DNA of 64,000 nt, taken from Cyclobacterium sp. (lineage in GTDB: Bacteria; Bacteroidota; Bacteroidia; Cytophagales; Cyclobacteriaceae). Position 1 is the first letter of the stretch. Each line of letters opens with the position of its first letter. The notes beneath the pieces were generated by a model. The model ran no database searches and was not told the DNA's origin. It saw only the letters and a list, made by a program, of their open reading frames with translations. The DNA lies in contig NZ_JABURL010000015.1 in assembly GCF_014762705.1 (NCBI RefSeq), forward strand, positions 1 through 64,000, in the 5' to 3' direction. Below, piece by piece: positions 6,207 to 15,570 of the stretch. A program made the translations under genes and the position numbers.

Positions 6207-7475
6207 ATGAATACAGCTGCTGTCCAACTTGGATTAAAAGAAAACTGGAAACAATTTACCATCCTGCTCATTGTAAATGCCTTTGTCGGGGGCATGATCG
6301 GCATGGAGCGAACCATTATTCCCCAATTTGCCGAGATGGAATTTGGTATCGCTTCCAAAACCGCCATCCTATCCTTTATCACAGCTTTTGGTATTACCAA
6401 GGCTATCGCCAATTACTATACGGGCCGGCTAGCCAACCGTTTTGGGAGAAAAAACCTGCTCCTATTTGGTTGGCTACTGGCCATCCCCATACCCTTTATT
6501 TTGATCTATGCAGGCAGCTGGAATTGGGTGATCTTTGCCAATGTGCTCCTGGGGATAAGCCAGGGGTTGACCTGGAGCAGCACCGTGGTCATGAAAATTG
6601 ACCTGGTAGGAGAAAAGAACCGGGGCCTGGCCATGGGCTTGAATGAATTTGCCGGCTACTTTGCCGTAGGGATTGTGGCCTTCCTAACAGGCTATGTGGC
6701 CAACCAATATGGCATTAGCCCCTATCCCTTTTACCTGGGTATCTTCATTTCTATTGCCGGTTTTATATTGACTGCCCTGTGGGTGAAAGACACCCGGGCA
6801 TTTGTGCACAAAGAAAGCGCTACAGATACTACTGCCCAGTTGAAAAATGTATTTGTTGAAACCAGCTTCAAAAACAAAACCCTGAGCTCGGTAAGCCAGG
6901 CAGGGTTGATCAACAACCTGAACGATGGCATGATCTGGGGCTTGTTGCCCATTATCCTGGTATCCCTGAATTACGACAATGAAAATATAGGCATCATCAC
7001 GGCGATATACCCTACCGTATGGGGAATAGGCCAGCTTTTTACCGGTAAGTTATCCGATCATTATTCCAAAAAGGACATGCTTTTTTGGGGCATGCTGTTG
7101 CAGGGGCTGGCCATTTTGCTCATTCCTTTCAGCCATGAATTCTACATGCTGGCATCCCTTTCCGCTGTTCTGGGTCTGGGAACAGCCCTGGTATATCCTA
7201 CATTCCTTTCCACCATTGCTCAGGCTACCAGCCCGAAACAACGTGCGGAAAGCATCGGCACTTTCAGGCTTTGGCGGGACCTGGGCTATGCCTTTGGTGC
7301 CGTAATTTCAGGAATAACCGCAGATGTATTTGGCATCGGATACGCCATTTTCCTTATTGGTGGATTGACCATTCTTTCTTCCCTGGTCATCCAGTTCCGT
7401 ATGCCCCGGAAAATCTCTCTACAATTTGGGAATGACAAAAGAAGTGTTCGTAAGCAAAATTACCCAAACAGATAA
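6207..7475 (+). CDS. MFS transporter
   Basis: A 12-helix major facilitator superfamily protein of about 422 residues. The motif GRLANRFGRKN in the first cytoplasmic loop is the MFS motif A, and a weaker copy GKLSDHYSKKD starts the second half. The substrate cannot be told from sequence. An in-frame TTG at 6186 would add seven residues. The ATG at 6207 (MNTAAVQLGL) is preferred because the upstream bases form an inverted repeat. Its partner is the Crp/Fnr-like gene upstream. The last codons overlap a small open frame of doubtful status. Confidence 0.85.
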   Translation: MNTAAVQLGLKENWKQFTILLIVNAFVGGMIGMERTIIPQFAEMEFGIASKTAILSFITAFGITKAIANYYTGRLANRFGRKNLLLFGWLLAIPIPFILIYAGSWNWVIFANVLLGISQGLTWSSTVVMKIDLVGEKNRGLAMGLNEFAGYFAVGIVAFLTGYVANQYGISPYPFYLGIFISIAGFILTALWVKDTRAFVHKESATDTTAQLKNVFVETSFKNKTLSSVSQAGLINNLNDGMIWGLLPIILVSLNYDNENIGIITAIYPTVWGIGQLFTGKLSDHYSKKDMLFWGMLLQGLAILLIPFSHEFYMLASLSAVLGLGTALVYPTFLSTIAQATSPKQRAESIGTFRLWRDLGYAFGAVISGITADVFGIGYAIFLIGGLTILSSLVIQFRMPRKISLQFGNDKRSVRKQNYPNR

Positions 7476-7650
7476 ACCCGGAGTGGATATCCTGATTTCA
7501 TTTGAGGAAGGTGATAGCAAATTCTGGGCGGCCGGATTTTTTGGCGTTTATTTTACGGGACACAAATTACCAGAAGATTTGATGGAGCTGGAAAGGCTGG
7601 GGTTGCGTAGCGGAAGGGGCCAGACCGGGGGGCAGGCAGCGCATTTCTAA
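7432..7650 (+). CDS. Small hypothetical protein (doubtful)
   Basis: A 72-codon frame starting with ATG inside the last 44 bases of the MFS gene, in another frame. The product (MTKEVFVSKITQTDKPGV...) matches no family I recognise. The middle part has a plausible amino-acid mix, while the C-terminus (RSGRGQTGGQ) looks like read-through of non-coding sequence. It may be a remnant of a truncated gene or simply spurious. Confidence 0.22.
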   Translation: MTKEVFVSKITQTDKPGVDILISFEEGDSKFWAAGFFGVYFTGHKLPEDLMELERLGLRSGRGQTGGQAAHF

Positions 7651-7772
7651 TGTTTCAACACCTCCGTTGAGGTCCTCATGGAAACCTTCCTAACAAATAA
7701 AAAAGTGGGCGTCCCTGATGGATCCCAATAAATTAATTTATATATTGACGGCGTTTTTAGTCTGAGGAGCAA

Positions 7773-7800
7773 TTGGTGCTTTTCTAACACTTTTTATTTG
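7773..7800 (+). promoter_or_regulatory. Probable promoter of the giant T9SS protein gene
   Basis: TTG at 7773-7775, a 17-base spacer and TTTATTTG at 7793-7800 fit the Bacteroidota -33/-7 pattern with one mismatch in the -7 box. The -7 box ends 25 bases before the ATG at 7826. Confidence 0.35.
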
Positions 7801-7825
7801 GCATAAATTTTTATTTCTGATTTCA

Positions 7826-10800
7826 ATGAAAAGCCTTAAATGGATATTTTTTGAGAAAGTCCGCTTTTTCTGCTGCGGTGTACTGTGCCTGTTGACAGTA
7901 GCTCCTTTTTTATCATTTGCCCAAAACGATAACCGTGTGCCCTTCAGGCATCGGGTAGGGGTCAATCCACCGGAGGGAAAGGTCTTCCGCCTAAAAGGGG
8001 ATTTTACCATGATCGGAAATACAAACCTTACCTTAGAGAATTATAGCACCTCTTCCTCAGACAATTCATTCAACAAGATGGTATTTGTTGACGTTGATGA
8101 CGATCCGGAAACCTTCAACTCCTCTACTGCCACGCTACAGTTTTCCCGGGAAAACGGAGCGGACCCTGCCTGCTCAGAAATCGTATATGCCGGTCTGTAC
8201 TGGACGGGTAAATCGATAGTCGGACAGGGGTTTACCTTTGACCGGACGAAACGGATAACGGCAAAGGTCCCCACGGAAGTCAACCATGAAGAGCAAATCG
8301 CCTATTATGGGGACGATATCCGTTACAGTTCCTACCACCTGAGCTACGAGCTGAGGGAGGATGTGGCAGGGGAAATCTTTCCCAGGTATTACTTGTTAAA
8401 CGAAAGTGGCCCACAACTTACACTGCAGTTTACAAATGACCCAGCAGCCACCGTGCAGTACCGGATTGGCGATACCGACTGGAAGGAGGTAGAAAACCTG
8501 AGTATTTCCCGATCGGAGCATACCGCTACGGCCAGCTTCGATTCCATTACTGTAGCGGATCAGGGCTTTACATTTTCGATCCATTCACTAAGCCGAACAA
8601 TAGGAAAGCCGGCAGAGGAGTACGCGCACGAGGATATGGGAGTGAAACTAACTGCTTCAGGAAGCTACTATGAGGAATACGATCATACGGTAAGCTTTGA
8701 TAAGCGAAAGGTAAAGCTTAAGGGTCCGGGAGCGGCGGAGTACCTGGATATCTTTGCTCAGGGTAATGGGATTTTGTATCCTCATTATGCTATGGAGGAC
8801 ATTTACGTCGGCTATGCAGATGTAACAGATCTGGTTAAGGGTTTTGGTCCGGGGGAGTACACCCTGGCGGATCTGGCGACCATAGATGAAAAGGGAAATG
8901 ATACCGGCTTTTTCGGCAACTGGGGCCTGGCGGTGGTTTATCAAAATTCCAAAATGAATTGGAGGGATATCAGCATTTTTGATGGCTATTCCTATGTTAG
9001 ATCCATGGATGGTGAGGAACAATTCGGCGAAATTGAAATCAAGGGGTTTGAAACCATCGACCAGGGACCTGTCAAGCTAAAGCTGGGAGTAATGACCGCC
9101 GAGGGCGACCGACAGATCAAGGGAGATTTCCTTCAAATCATGAATCAGGAGAATCAATGGCACAACCTGCGTCATCCATTGACCACGACGACCAACTTTT
9201 TCAATTCCTCTATTTATACACCGGTACTAAACCAGGAAGGTGAGCTGGAAGAAACGCCGAGGAATCCGATGCTATTGCACAATACCGGCGCCGATATCGC
9301 ACAATGGGAGGTCCCCAATCTCAATAATTCCATCATTGCCAATAATCAATCGACTTTTAGGTTTCGCTATGGCACCAATCAGGACCAATACACGATTTAT
9401 GCATTTGCTTTCTCCGTGGAAGCATTTGTACCTGAAATCCAGGTGTTCAATCAGATTAAACAGGTCAATGGTGTCCCTCCAGGGGAAACTCCCTCCCTGC
9501 AACCCGGAGAGGAAATTACCTATACCTTAAGCCTAAAAAACTTCGGAACGGAAGCTACCGGTAACAACCGCATTACTGTTCCACTGCCCCTTACGGCCAC
9601 CTTCAAGGAGGCAAAGACCTTCCCGGGGGACCATGGTATTGTCAGGTTCGATCCGGATTTGGGTGTAGCAGGATCTATTGTCTGGGAAATCGGAGAGATT
9701 CCCCTGCCGGAGGATCCGGAGGAAGTGTTGGCCCTGCTGGAATTCACCCTGATGGTCACTACGGATTGTTTTATATGGGCGAATTTCAATTGTGAATCCA
9801 CCTTTTCGGTCGATGGCCAGCTTTCAGGTACGGGAAGCATTTCACAAAGTGCCTATTCCAATGTACCCTTTGCCTCCGGCTTTATGGGGGAAGCATGCGA
9901 AGCGGCAGCCAGGTATGGACCCATAGAGGTTCCGGTAGTGGGCCAGGCTGAATTTGTGGCCAGGCAGTGCAGCGGTCAGGAAAGTGGGTCAACGTTAGGG
10001 CCCATCCAACTTCCCGATTTTTGTGAGGGTGATCCGCCTGTTGATCTGAGTACCTTAATTTCACCGAGCCGGGAGGGATTGTCGGTTTATTTTTTTACTC
10101 AGGAAGAAGGAGGTTCCCCACTTTCTGCATATCAAGTGGACACCTATACCCGTGGAATGACGCAGCTATGGGTAGCGGAGGGGCTTACCGGATCCTGTAC
10201 CGGAGCCCGGGTTCCCCTGTGGGTCAACGTCATCTCGAAGGCGCATCAGCCTTCGGTTTTTGATCTGGAAGTGTGTCAGTTCTCAAAACCAGTATTTTTT
10301 CCTGTTCGTGAAAACGAGGCCTATACGCGTAATTATTACCTGGATGATGACCCGGAAAGCATGCCATTAGACGGCATCCCCCAGGTAGATCCTGTTCGGG
10401 AAGGGTTATATAGGGTCTACGTCAGCCAATTCAGTGAAGTGGAATGTGAAAGCGAACGCGTGCCGGTTTATATCACGGTGATTGATTGTAGCTTTATACC
10501 GACTATTGAGATCGAAAAATCTGCGAGCCTGGATGAGTACACCAAGGTGAATGATACCATACAGTATACCCTTGTCGTAACCAACCCCCGGAAACTAGAC
10601 CTGGTAGACGTCCGGGTCCGGGATGAGCTGACCCAGGATTCCTGGTCAATCCCTTTCCTGAATGCCGGCGACTCCCTGACATTCACGACGACCTATAGCA
10701 TCAAACCGGAGGACATCGAACGAAGATTTGTACTAAATCAGGCCTATGCATGGGGATATACGGTAGACGGAGAATATGTCACAGACGGCGCACAGGTCGA

Positions 10801-12115
10801 GGTACCGGCGGTAATATTTCCCGATGGTTTCCTTGATTACGAAATCGCCTCCTATCCGGAAAGCTGTTCATCGGAAGAGGAAAACTCGGGAATGATAGAA
10901 ATACAATTTCCCGAGTTCTACCCTCAGACAGGTACTTACCTACTAATACGGCAAGTGGATGGTCAGGAATTCTCAGGGTCATTTGAAAACCTAACCCGTG
11001 TGAAAATTGCTGTGCCTCAGGGCGAATATAGCCTGGAATTAACTGACCTGGAAGGCAATACCCTGAACAATGCCCGGCGCTATACTGTTGCCCAAAAAGC
11101 TTTTGTAGACTTTTCTGTACCTGAAACTATTGAGGCATGCTACCCCTATTCATTTTTTCCAGAGGCCCCTGCGGCTCTGAGGTATGAACTCATCGACCCA
11201 AGTGGGGACCGGGTAACTCAAAACAACGAGGGGGGATTTGGTCTCACCGAATCGGGCGCTTACCGTATGATCGCCAACGATCCCTCCGGGATCCTATGCC
11301 CCCTGGAAAAATCATTTACTGCCAGCATCGCTCTGCCGGAATCCATTGATTTGGTACTGGCTCCCTTTTGCAGGGATGACGTGTTTACGACACTCAGCTT
11401 GCAGGAGGACGCCCCCGATTTGAGCATCCAATGGTTTTTGATTTCATCCCAGGGACCAGTTCACCTCTCAGATTACGACGAAAACCCCACACTTACCATC
11501 CAGGAGGAGGGTTTGTACGAAGCGAGGTTAACCAGCCGGCAAGGCTGCATGGTAGGAAAGGAACAGGTGGAAGTAACGCAATCTGTCTCCGTAGCACCAG
11601 TGCTGCAGGCACTTTACTCCCTTTGTGATACCAAAAACATGGCGGTAACCATAGATGCCGGGGAGTCCTTTACGGAAGCAGAATGGCTTATGGATGGACA
11701 AATACTCAGCACAAGTACCCTATTTTCTCCCCAACAACCTGGAACATACAGCCTGTGGGTCCGGGATGCTCAGGGATGTGAGTTTGTAGTCGATTTCGAA
11801 GTGGAAGATGCCTGCGATTCGCTAATAAGGTATCCGACCGCCATTCGCCCCGGAGATCCGCAACGACCCTTTGTAGTTTATCCCAACAACCTGACCGCTG
11901 AAATAACGGTATTTATTCAAAACCGCTGGGGAGAATTGATCTACTATTGTGAGGACAAAAACCTCCAGGCAAATCAGCCTTCTATCTGCCTATGGGATGG
12001 CTTTGTCAATAACCAAAAGGTTCCGAACGGAAATTACTCAGTAGTAATTCACTTTAAATCCAGGGGGGAAGACCTGCTGGTTACGGAAAAGGGATTGATA
12101 ACCGTAATCGATTAG
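7826..12115 (+). CDS. Giant secreted adhesin-like protein with T9SS type B (CHU_C) C-terminal domain
   Basis: A 1429-residue exported protein. The signal peptide ends near FLSFAQ (about residue 33). Residues about 37-530 form an extracellular region I do not recognise. A DUF11-type beta-sandwich follows near 535-650, and a second clear one (IEIEKSASLDEYTKVNDTIQ) lies near 894-1000. Further Ig/PKD-like segments with paired cysteines follow. The last about 95 residues (from IRYPTAIRPG, with NRWGELIYY and WDGFVNNQKVPNGNY) are the gliding-motility-associated C-terminal domain used for type IX secretion. It is likely an adhesin or surface structural protein; the ligand is unknown. It stands alone, without an adjacent PorP/SprF partner gene, unlike many CHU_C proteins. 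Confidence 0.85.
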   Translation: MKSLKWIFFEKVRFFCCGVLCLLTVAPFLSFAQNDNRVPFRHRVGVNPPEGKVFRLKGDFTMIGNTNLTLENYSTSSSDNSFNKMVFVDVDDDPETFNSSTATLQFSRENGADPACSEIVYAGLYWTGKSIVGQGFTFDRTKRITAKVPTEVNHEEQIAYYGDDIRYSSYHLSYELREDVAGEIFPRYYLLNESGPQLTLQFTNDPAATVQYRIGDTDWKEVENLSISRSEHTATASFDSITVADQGFTFSIHSLSRTIGKPAEEYAHEDMGVKLTASGSYYEEYDHTVSFDKRKVKLKGPGAAEYLDIFAQGNGILYPHYAMEDIYVGYADVTDLVKGFGPGEYTLADLATIDEKGNDTGFFGNWGLAVVYQNSKMNWRDISIFDGYSYVRSMDGEEQFGEIEIKGFETIDQGPVKLKLGVMTAEGDRQIKGDFLQIMNQENQWHNLRHPLTTTTNFFNSSIYTPVLNQEGELEETPRNPMLLHNTGADIAQWEVPNLNNSIIANNQSTFRFRYGTNQDQYTIYAFAFSVEAFVPEIQVFNQIKQVNGVPPGETPSLQPGEEITYTLSLKNFGTEATGNNRITVPLPLTATFKEAKTFPGDHGIVRFDPDLGVAGSIVWEIGEIPLPEDPEEVLALLEFTLMVTTDCFIWANFNCESTFSVDGQLSGTGSISQSAYSNVPFASGFMGEACEAAARYGPIEVPVVGQAEFVARQCSGQESGSTLGPIQLPDFCEGDPPVDLSTLISPSREGLSVYFFTQEEGGSPLSAYQVDTYTRGMTQLWVAEGLTGSCTGARVPLWVNVISKAHQPSVFDLEVCQFSKPVFFPVRENEAYTRNYYLDDDPESMPLDGIPQVDPVREGLYRVYVSQFSEVECESERVPVYITVIDCSFIPTIEIEKSASLDEYTKVNDTIQYTLVVTNPRKLDLVDVRVRDELTQDSWSIPFLNAGDSLTFTTTYSIKPEDIERRFVLNQAYAWGYTVDGEYVTDGAQVEVPAVIFPDGFLDYEIASYPESCSSEEENSGMIEIQFPEFYPQTGTYLLIRQVDGQEFSGSFENLTRVKIAVPQGEYSLELTDLEGNTLNNARRYTVAQKAFVDFSVPETIEACYPYSFFPEAPAALRYELIDPSGDRVTQNNEGGFGLTESGAYRMIANDPSGILCPLEKSFTASIALPESIDLVLAPFCRDDVFTTLSLQEDAPDLSIQWFLISSQGPVHLSDYDENPTLTIQEEGLYEARLTSRQGCMVGKEQVEVTQSVSVAPVLQALYSLCDTKNMAVTIDAGESFTEAEWLMDGQILSTSTLFSPQQPGTYSLWVRDAQGCEFVVDFEVEDACDSLIRYPTAIRPGDPQRPFVVYPNNLTAEITVFIQNRWGELIYYCEDKNLQANQPSICLWDGFVNNQKVPNGNYSVVIHFKSRGEDLLVTEKGLITVID

Positions 12116-12419
12116 CGACTCGAAAAATAAGATCCGTTTCCTTTTTCTGGCTACAGGTAGGTTTGTACCTTCAGCTTAAGGCCTCCCAAATAAGGTCTAT
12201 GAACCGGTTCAGATTACTTCGTCGCAGGGAGGACAATAAGGATTCTATTAATGAGGCACTTTAATTCTATTCTTCCGGATCGGCAATTGCTAACCGCTAT
12301 ATAAATTGGGTTTTCAATAGGTATTTTCGGATATAAAGAAGGATCAGATGGCAAAGGCTAGTCTGGCTATTCCTGATGAATCATAAAGGTCTCTCTGTCC
12401 CTTGACAAAGTCGAACAGG
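12116..12419. other. Convergent spacer
   Basis: About 300 bases between two convergent genes. There is no clear hairpin terminator. A fragment related to the GACAGGCT repeat family lies at 12400-12422. Nothing else was recognised. Confidence 0.5.
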
Positions 12420-14078
12420 CTAGTCGATGCGCCGGATCTCCACATCTTCAAATAAATACGGATTATCGCTAACGCGAAGATCCTTGCCACTTTCAGTAGT
12501 TACATTTTTCAGAATCACTTCTTTGGTACGCACGTGGGGGTACTTCTCCACATAGGAATCGTCCGTCATTGCCGGATTAAAATTGCCAAAAATGGCTGGC
12601 CCCTGGTAGTCCTCCGGATGATTGGAATCGTCTATGTGCAGGTTTTCAATTACGATGCGCTCTGGCATATAGGTCGTATAGCCGAAATCGTGTTGACCGG
12701 AATTGGAGCCGCCTATCAGGCTGGCGCTGGTAGTGCTGCCCCCTGCAGGTATAAATACACAATCCCGGATAATAAATTCTCCCTCCCAGGTGCTGCCATA
12801 ATCAGACCGCAAATTGATCAGGGTGCGGCCGTTTAGCGTAGAATTTTCTACCAGAAAAGTACCGGTGCCAATGGCGTTGATACCCATATGTCCAAGGGTG
12901 GAATTTTTCACGGTAGCGTTGGCTACGCCCATATGGGCATCAAAGCGGGAAAAGGTACAATGATCCAGGATCAGGTTCTTGCAAAAATTAGATCCCATAA
13001 TGCCCCAATAGGTGCGGTCATTGATGTCATTGGTCTGGCTGCAGTGCTCAAAGGACACATTCAGGGAGCGGCTCAACGATATGTCATAACTGCCCATGGA
13101 GACGGGCACTCCAGCAGAGCCAATCGTGCGATAGGTTTTGTGACCGGTCAATACGGTGTTTTTTACGGTAACATAAGCACAATCCCGAAAATTAAGAAAG
13201 CCACCATAGGGAGCGCCCTGCTCTCCCTCCCCGGTAACCCTGTGCTCCAGGCCATCCAGCAGTACATTGGATCTTCTGATGGCAATGCCGCGACTGTAAT
13301 ATGTGTATTTGGATTCATCCTGGTTGGCTATTGTGGTAAACCTGCCTCCCCTAATGGTGAGTTGGTCCTCGTCCATGGGGAGGGCGGTAATTTCGGTAAT
13401 CTGATCAAAGTCCCAGATGATTGGTGCATCTGCATCCACATTCCCATCCTTGTCTACTATAAATATATCTGTCTGCGGGGAACCGTCATTTTGGTTCGGC
13501 CCGTACCGGATATAGCGCCGGACATTGGCATCGGTCACTGTCACCAGGCAGGGACCGGGAAAATCTGCCTTTATTTTGTCCTGGTCCCTTTTCAGTGAAG
13601 TAACTCCCTTCAGGTCGAAGGGCTTCAGCGTTGAACTCACCAGAAAAACGTGCTTGGTCCGGTCCACCACTTCGGTATCGTCTATAATAAATTCGGCCGT
13701 TCCGAAATCTGTGTCAGTCTGTATCACCGCTGTCCTTAGCTTCCCACTAATGTAATAACTGTATCCCTCATCTGCCTTTACTGGCAGGTCTTGTTGATTG
13801 GCAAGAGCATGAGCGGCAGCAATGGCATCCATATCGTCCGATTTGCCATCTCCTTTGGCACCCAAATCGCTATAGCGGACAAATCCCTGACTTTTAAACT
13901 TACGAAGGTCCTCAGGGGAAACGTTGACCGCTAAAGCTCCGTCTTCATTGACCTTCACCTGGGTTTCACCCTGTTCATGGCTAATCAACACATTTTCGTG
14001 AGGAGCTGTCTCCTGAGCTGATGCAGGCAGCAGGCTCACAAACGCATACAAAAAGAAAAACGACAACAAATATTTCAT
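12420..14078 (-). CDS. Secreted right-handed parallel beta-helix protein
   Basis: A 552-residue exported protein with a signal peptide ending near LPASAQ. The segment YSDLGAKGDGKSDDMDAIAAA is the typical opening of pectate-lyase-3 type beta-helix proteins (pectinases, tailspike-like and glycan-lyase enzymes). Repeated short strands with Asn and Gly turns (VKNTVLTGH, LILDHCTFSR, VKNSTLGHMG) show the helix coils. Such proteins usually bind or cleave polysaccharides. No catalytic triad could be assigned by eye, so substrate and activity are unknown. A strong hairpin terminator lies beyond its start, between it and the next minus-strand gene. Confidence 0.75.
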   Translation of the reverse strand: MKYLLSFFFLYAFVSLLPASAQETAPHENVLISHEQGETQVKVNEDGALAVNVSPEDLRKFKSQGFVRYSDLGAKGDGKSDDMDAIAAAHALANQQDLPVKADEGYSYYISGKLRTAVIQTDTDFGTAEFIIDDTEVVDRTKHVFLVSSTLKPFDLKGVTSLKRDQDKIKADFPGPCLVTVTDANVRRYIRYGPNQNDGSPQTDIFIVDKDGNVDADAPIIWDFDQITEITALPMDEDQLTIRGGRFTTIANQDESKYTYYSRGIAIRRSNVLLDGLEHRVTGEGEQGAPYGGFLNFRDCAYVTVKNTVLTGHKTYRTIGSAGVPVSMGSYDISLSRSLNVSFEHCSQTNDINDRTYWGIMGSNFCKNLILDHCTFSRFDAHMGVANATVKNSTLGHMGINAIGTGTFLVENSTLNGRTLINLRSDYGSTWEGEFIIRDCVFIPAGGSTTSASLIGGSNSGQHDFGYTTYMPERIVIENLHIDDSNHPEDYQGPAIFGNFNPAMTDDSYVEKYPHVRTKEVILKNVTTESGKDLRVSDNPYLFEDVEIRRID

Positions 14079-14197
14079 AGCCTTTGGGTTTATGGGATTG
14101 GGTTCGATCGGATGTAAATCCTTTAAATTACTATAAGATGATCAAAAACTAGGAATTTTCCCGCATAAACCCAAAGCAATTTCAATCAACGGGATAA

Positions 14198-14253
14198 ATT
14201 ATAAAAATCAGGGGCCTGTTTCAGCATTGAAACAGGCCCCTGATTTTTATAAT
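14198..14253. terminator. Bidirectional intrinsic terminator with 26-bp perfect stem
   Basis: Arms 14198-14223 and 14228-14253 are exact reverse complements with a 4-nt loop. The GC-rich core GGGGCCTGTTTCA is flanked by A-run and T-run, so it can work on either strand. It follows the small lipoprotein genes on the minus strand and insulates the beta-helix gene. Confidence 0.9.
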
Positions 14254-14300
14254 CCTATAAACTTTGTTTGCAACTACTTTTTTTTGACAAATATCCGTGT

Positions 14301-14825
14301 TTAAAGAGCTTCAATTCGTGCTATTTTGATGCCGATAAAACAATCATCGACGCAATTATTTTCCACATAACCACAGGTGGAGATCATCCCGTTGTTCTCC
14401 CTCTCAAAATAGGTTACAGCGTTTTCTCTTTCCACAAGCCATTCTTGTTGGGCTTTTGTATACACTTCGTCCAGGGTCAATGGTTCGGCTCCGTTTTGAT
14501 GGCTGCCCAGTTCGCCTTCCTCTTCCGTCCATTCCAATTCTTCTTCCGGGATCTCCTCTGACAAGTCTTCTGGTAGGGTTGTATATTTAAAATGTCTCTT
14601 AGCAACCGACCCATCGATTACAGTAAGGGTGGTTTCCCAGGAAAAACCTACCCAACTTCCGAAAACGACTGTGTAGGTATAGGAATTGTCCGACGATTCT
14701 TTAAAGTTCATCCAGGTTGCTTGACTTGCTTCGAAGTCATTTTGATGTTCCAGAACACCGGATTCACAAGAGTAAACCATATTACAAAATAAAAGTAGTG
14801 CCAATAAATAGAATGTTTTTTTCAT
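14301..14825 (-). CDS. Small lipoprotein of unknown function
   Basis: A 174-residue protein with a lipoprotein signal peptide whose lipobox MVYSC places the lipidated Cys at residue 20, so it is likely anchored in the periplasm or outer membrane. The middle part is very acidic (EEIPEEELEWTEEEGE). Three cysteines cluster near the C-terminus (ISTCGYVENNCVDDCFIG) and could form a disulphide or bind metal. No known domain is recognised. It follows a second, amber-interrupted lipoprotein gene on the same strand and probably forms a unit with it. Confidence 0.65.
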   Translation of the reverse strand: MKKTFYLLALLLFCNMVYSCESGVLEHQNDFEASQATWMNFKESSDNSYTYTVVFGSWVGFSWETTLTVIDGSVAKRHFKYTTLPEDLSEEIPEEELEWTEEEGELGSHQNGAEPLTLDEVYTKAQQEWLVERENAVTYFERENNGMISTCGYVENNCVDDCFIGIKIARIEAL

Positions 14826-14886
14826 TTTTTAGGTTGATTAAATTTATGTTTTTTACTTGCTCCTATATTGAAAAAAATCTGGTAAC

Positions 14887-15396
14887 TCAAGCTAAAGGAG
14901 ATACCCTTGAATACACCGGATTGGGTGCGCACATGGAAAGTAACACATCATTGCATTCCGTGATAATAACCAATTTTGACCCCTCTTCCCTATATTCCAA
15001 AGTAGAAATTACAGGTTGGGCATCGGCATTGATTTCCATTTCAATAAGGTCATCCATGGTTCCCCATGTCGCTTCGTTTCCGATAAAAAGATCTTGTTCG
15101 GCCTCAAAAACGATCGTTTCGGCCTCAAGGGTAAAACTTCCCTCCTGAAAATGGTAATAGCCAACGATTGCTTCCGTCTCGAGATCACGATAAGTTATAG
15201 ATTTTTGGTAGCTCCCATCCCGATTTAGCACCAGGGAATTGACCTAGTTCAATTGGTGGTGCTCGTGAAAATCAACCATTTTCCAGGAACCGTAAAGTCC
15301 AGCATGGTCAAAGTCTTCTCCGGAGTCGGTGCAGGCCTGGACAACTATAAATAGCAGTGTTATAAAAAGGGAAACATGTAAATGATGTTTGGTCAT
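14887..15396 (-). pseudogene. Lipocalin-like lipoprotein gene interrupted by an in-frame TAG
   Basis: From ATG at 15396 the frame encodes a lipoprotein signal (MTKHHLHVSLFITLLFIVV then QAC, lipobox Cys at residue 22). The segment AGLYGSWKMVDFHEHHQLN follows, then TAG (15246-15244, codon 51), then continues in the same frame as NSLVLNRDGSYQKSITYRD to a stop at 14887. The whole would be 169 codons. GSWKMVD followed by LVLNRDGSY is the usual opening of small lipocalin-like or META-like lipoproteins of Bacteroidota. The frame is otherwise intact, so this is a fresh nonsense mutation, a sequencing error or, less likely, a read-through site. It precedes a second lipoprotein gene with a 61-base gap. 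Confidence 0.75.
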
Positions 15397-15504
15397 ACCT
15401 TTTAAAATTTAGTTTTAGCCTATACGAAAGCAATAACCAATATGTCCTGCCGATATATAAAAAAAATTGAATGCTGCTATAGCATTCCAATCCTATTTAG
15501 GATA

Positions 15505-15543
15505 AAAAAGGGTCTGACGGATTAGACCTGTCAGACCCTTTTT
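15505..15543. terminator. Bidirectional intrinsic terminator
   Basis: AAAAAGGGTCTGAC (15505-15518) and GTCAGACCCTTTTT (15530-15543) form a 14-bp hairpin with flanking A and T runs. It lies about 30 bases beyond the stop of the NHL-repeat gene, at the end of the minus-strand PSD1 operon. Confidence 0.88.
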
Positions 15544-15570
15544 AAACCCTCAGACACTTCTTACAAAAAT

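Noticed and set aside
12888-13598. 236-codon frame antisense to the beta-helix gene
   Set aside because: Mirror of a repetitive beta-helix coding sequence; no domain and no start signal.
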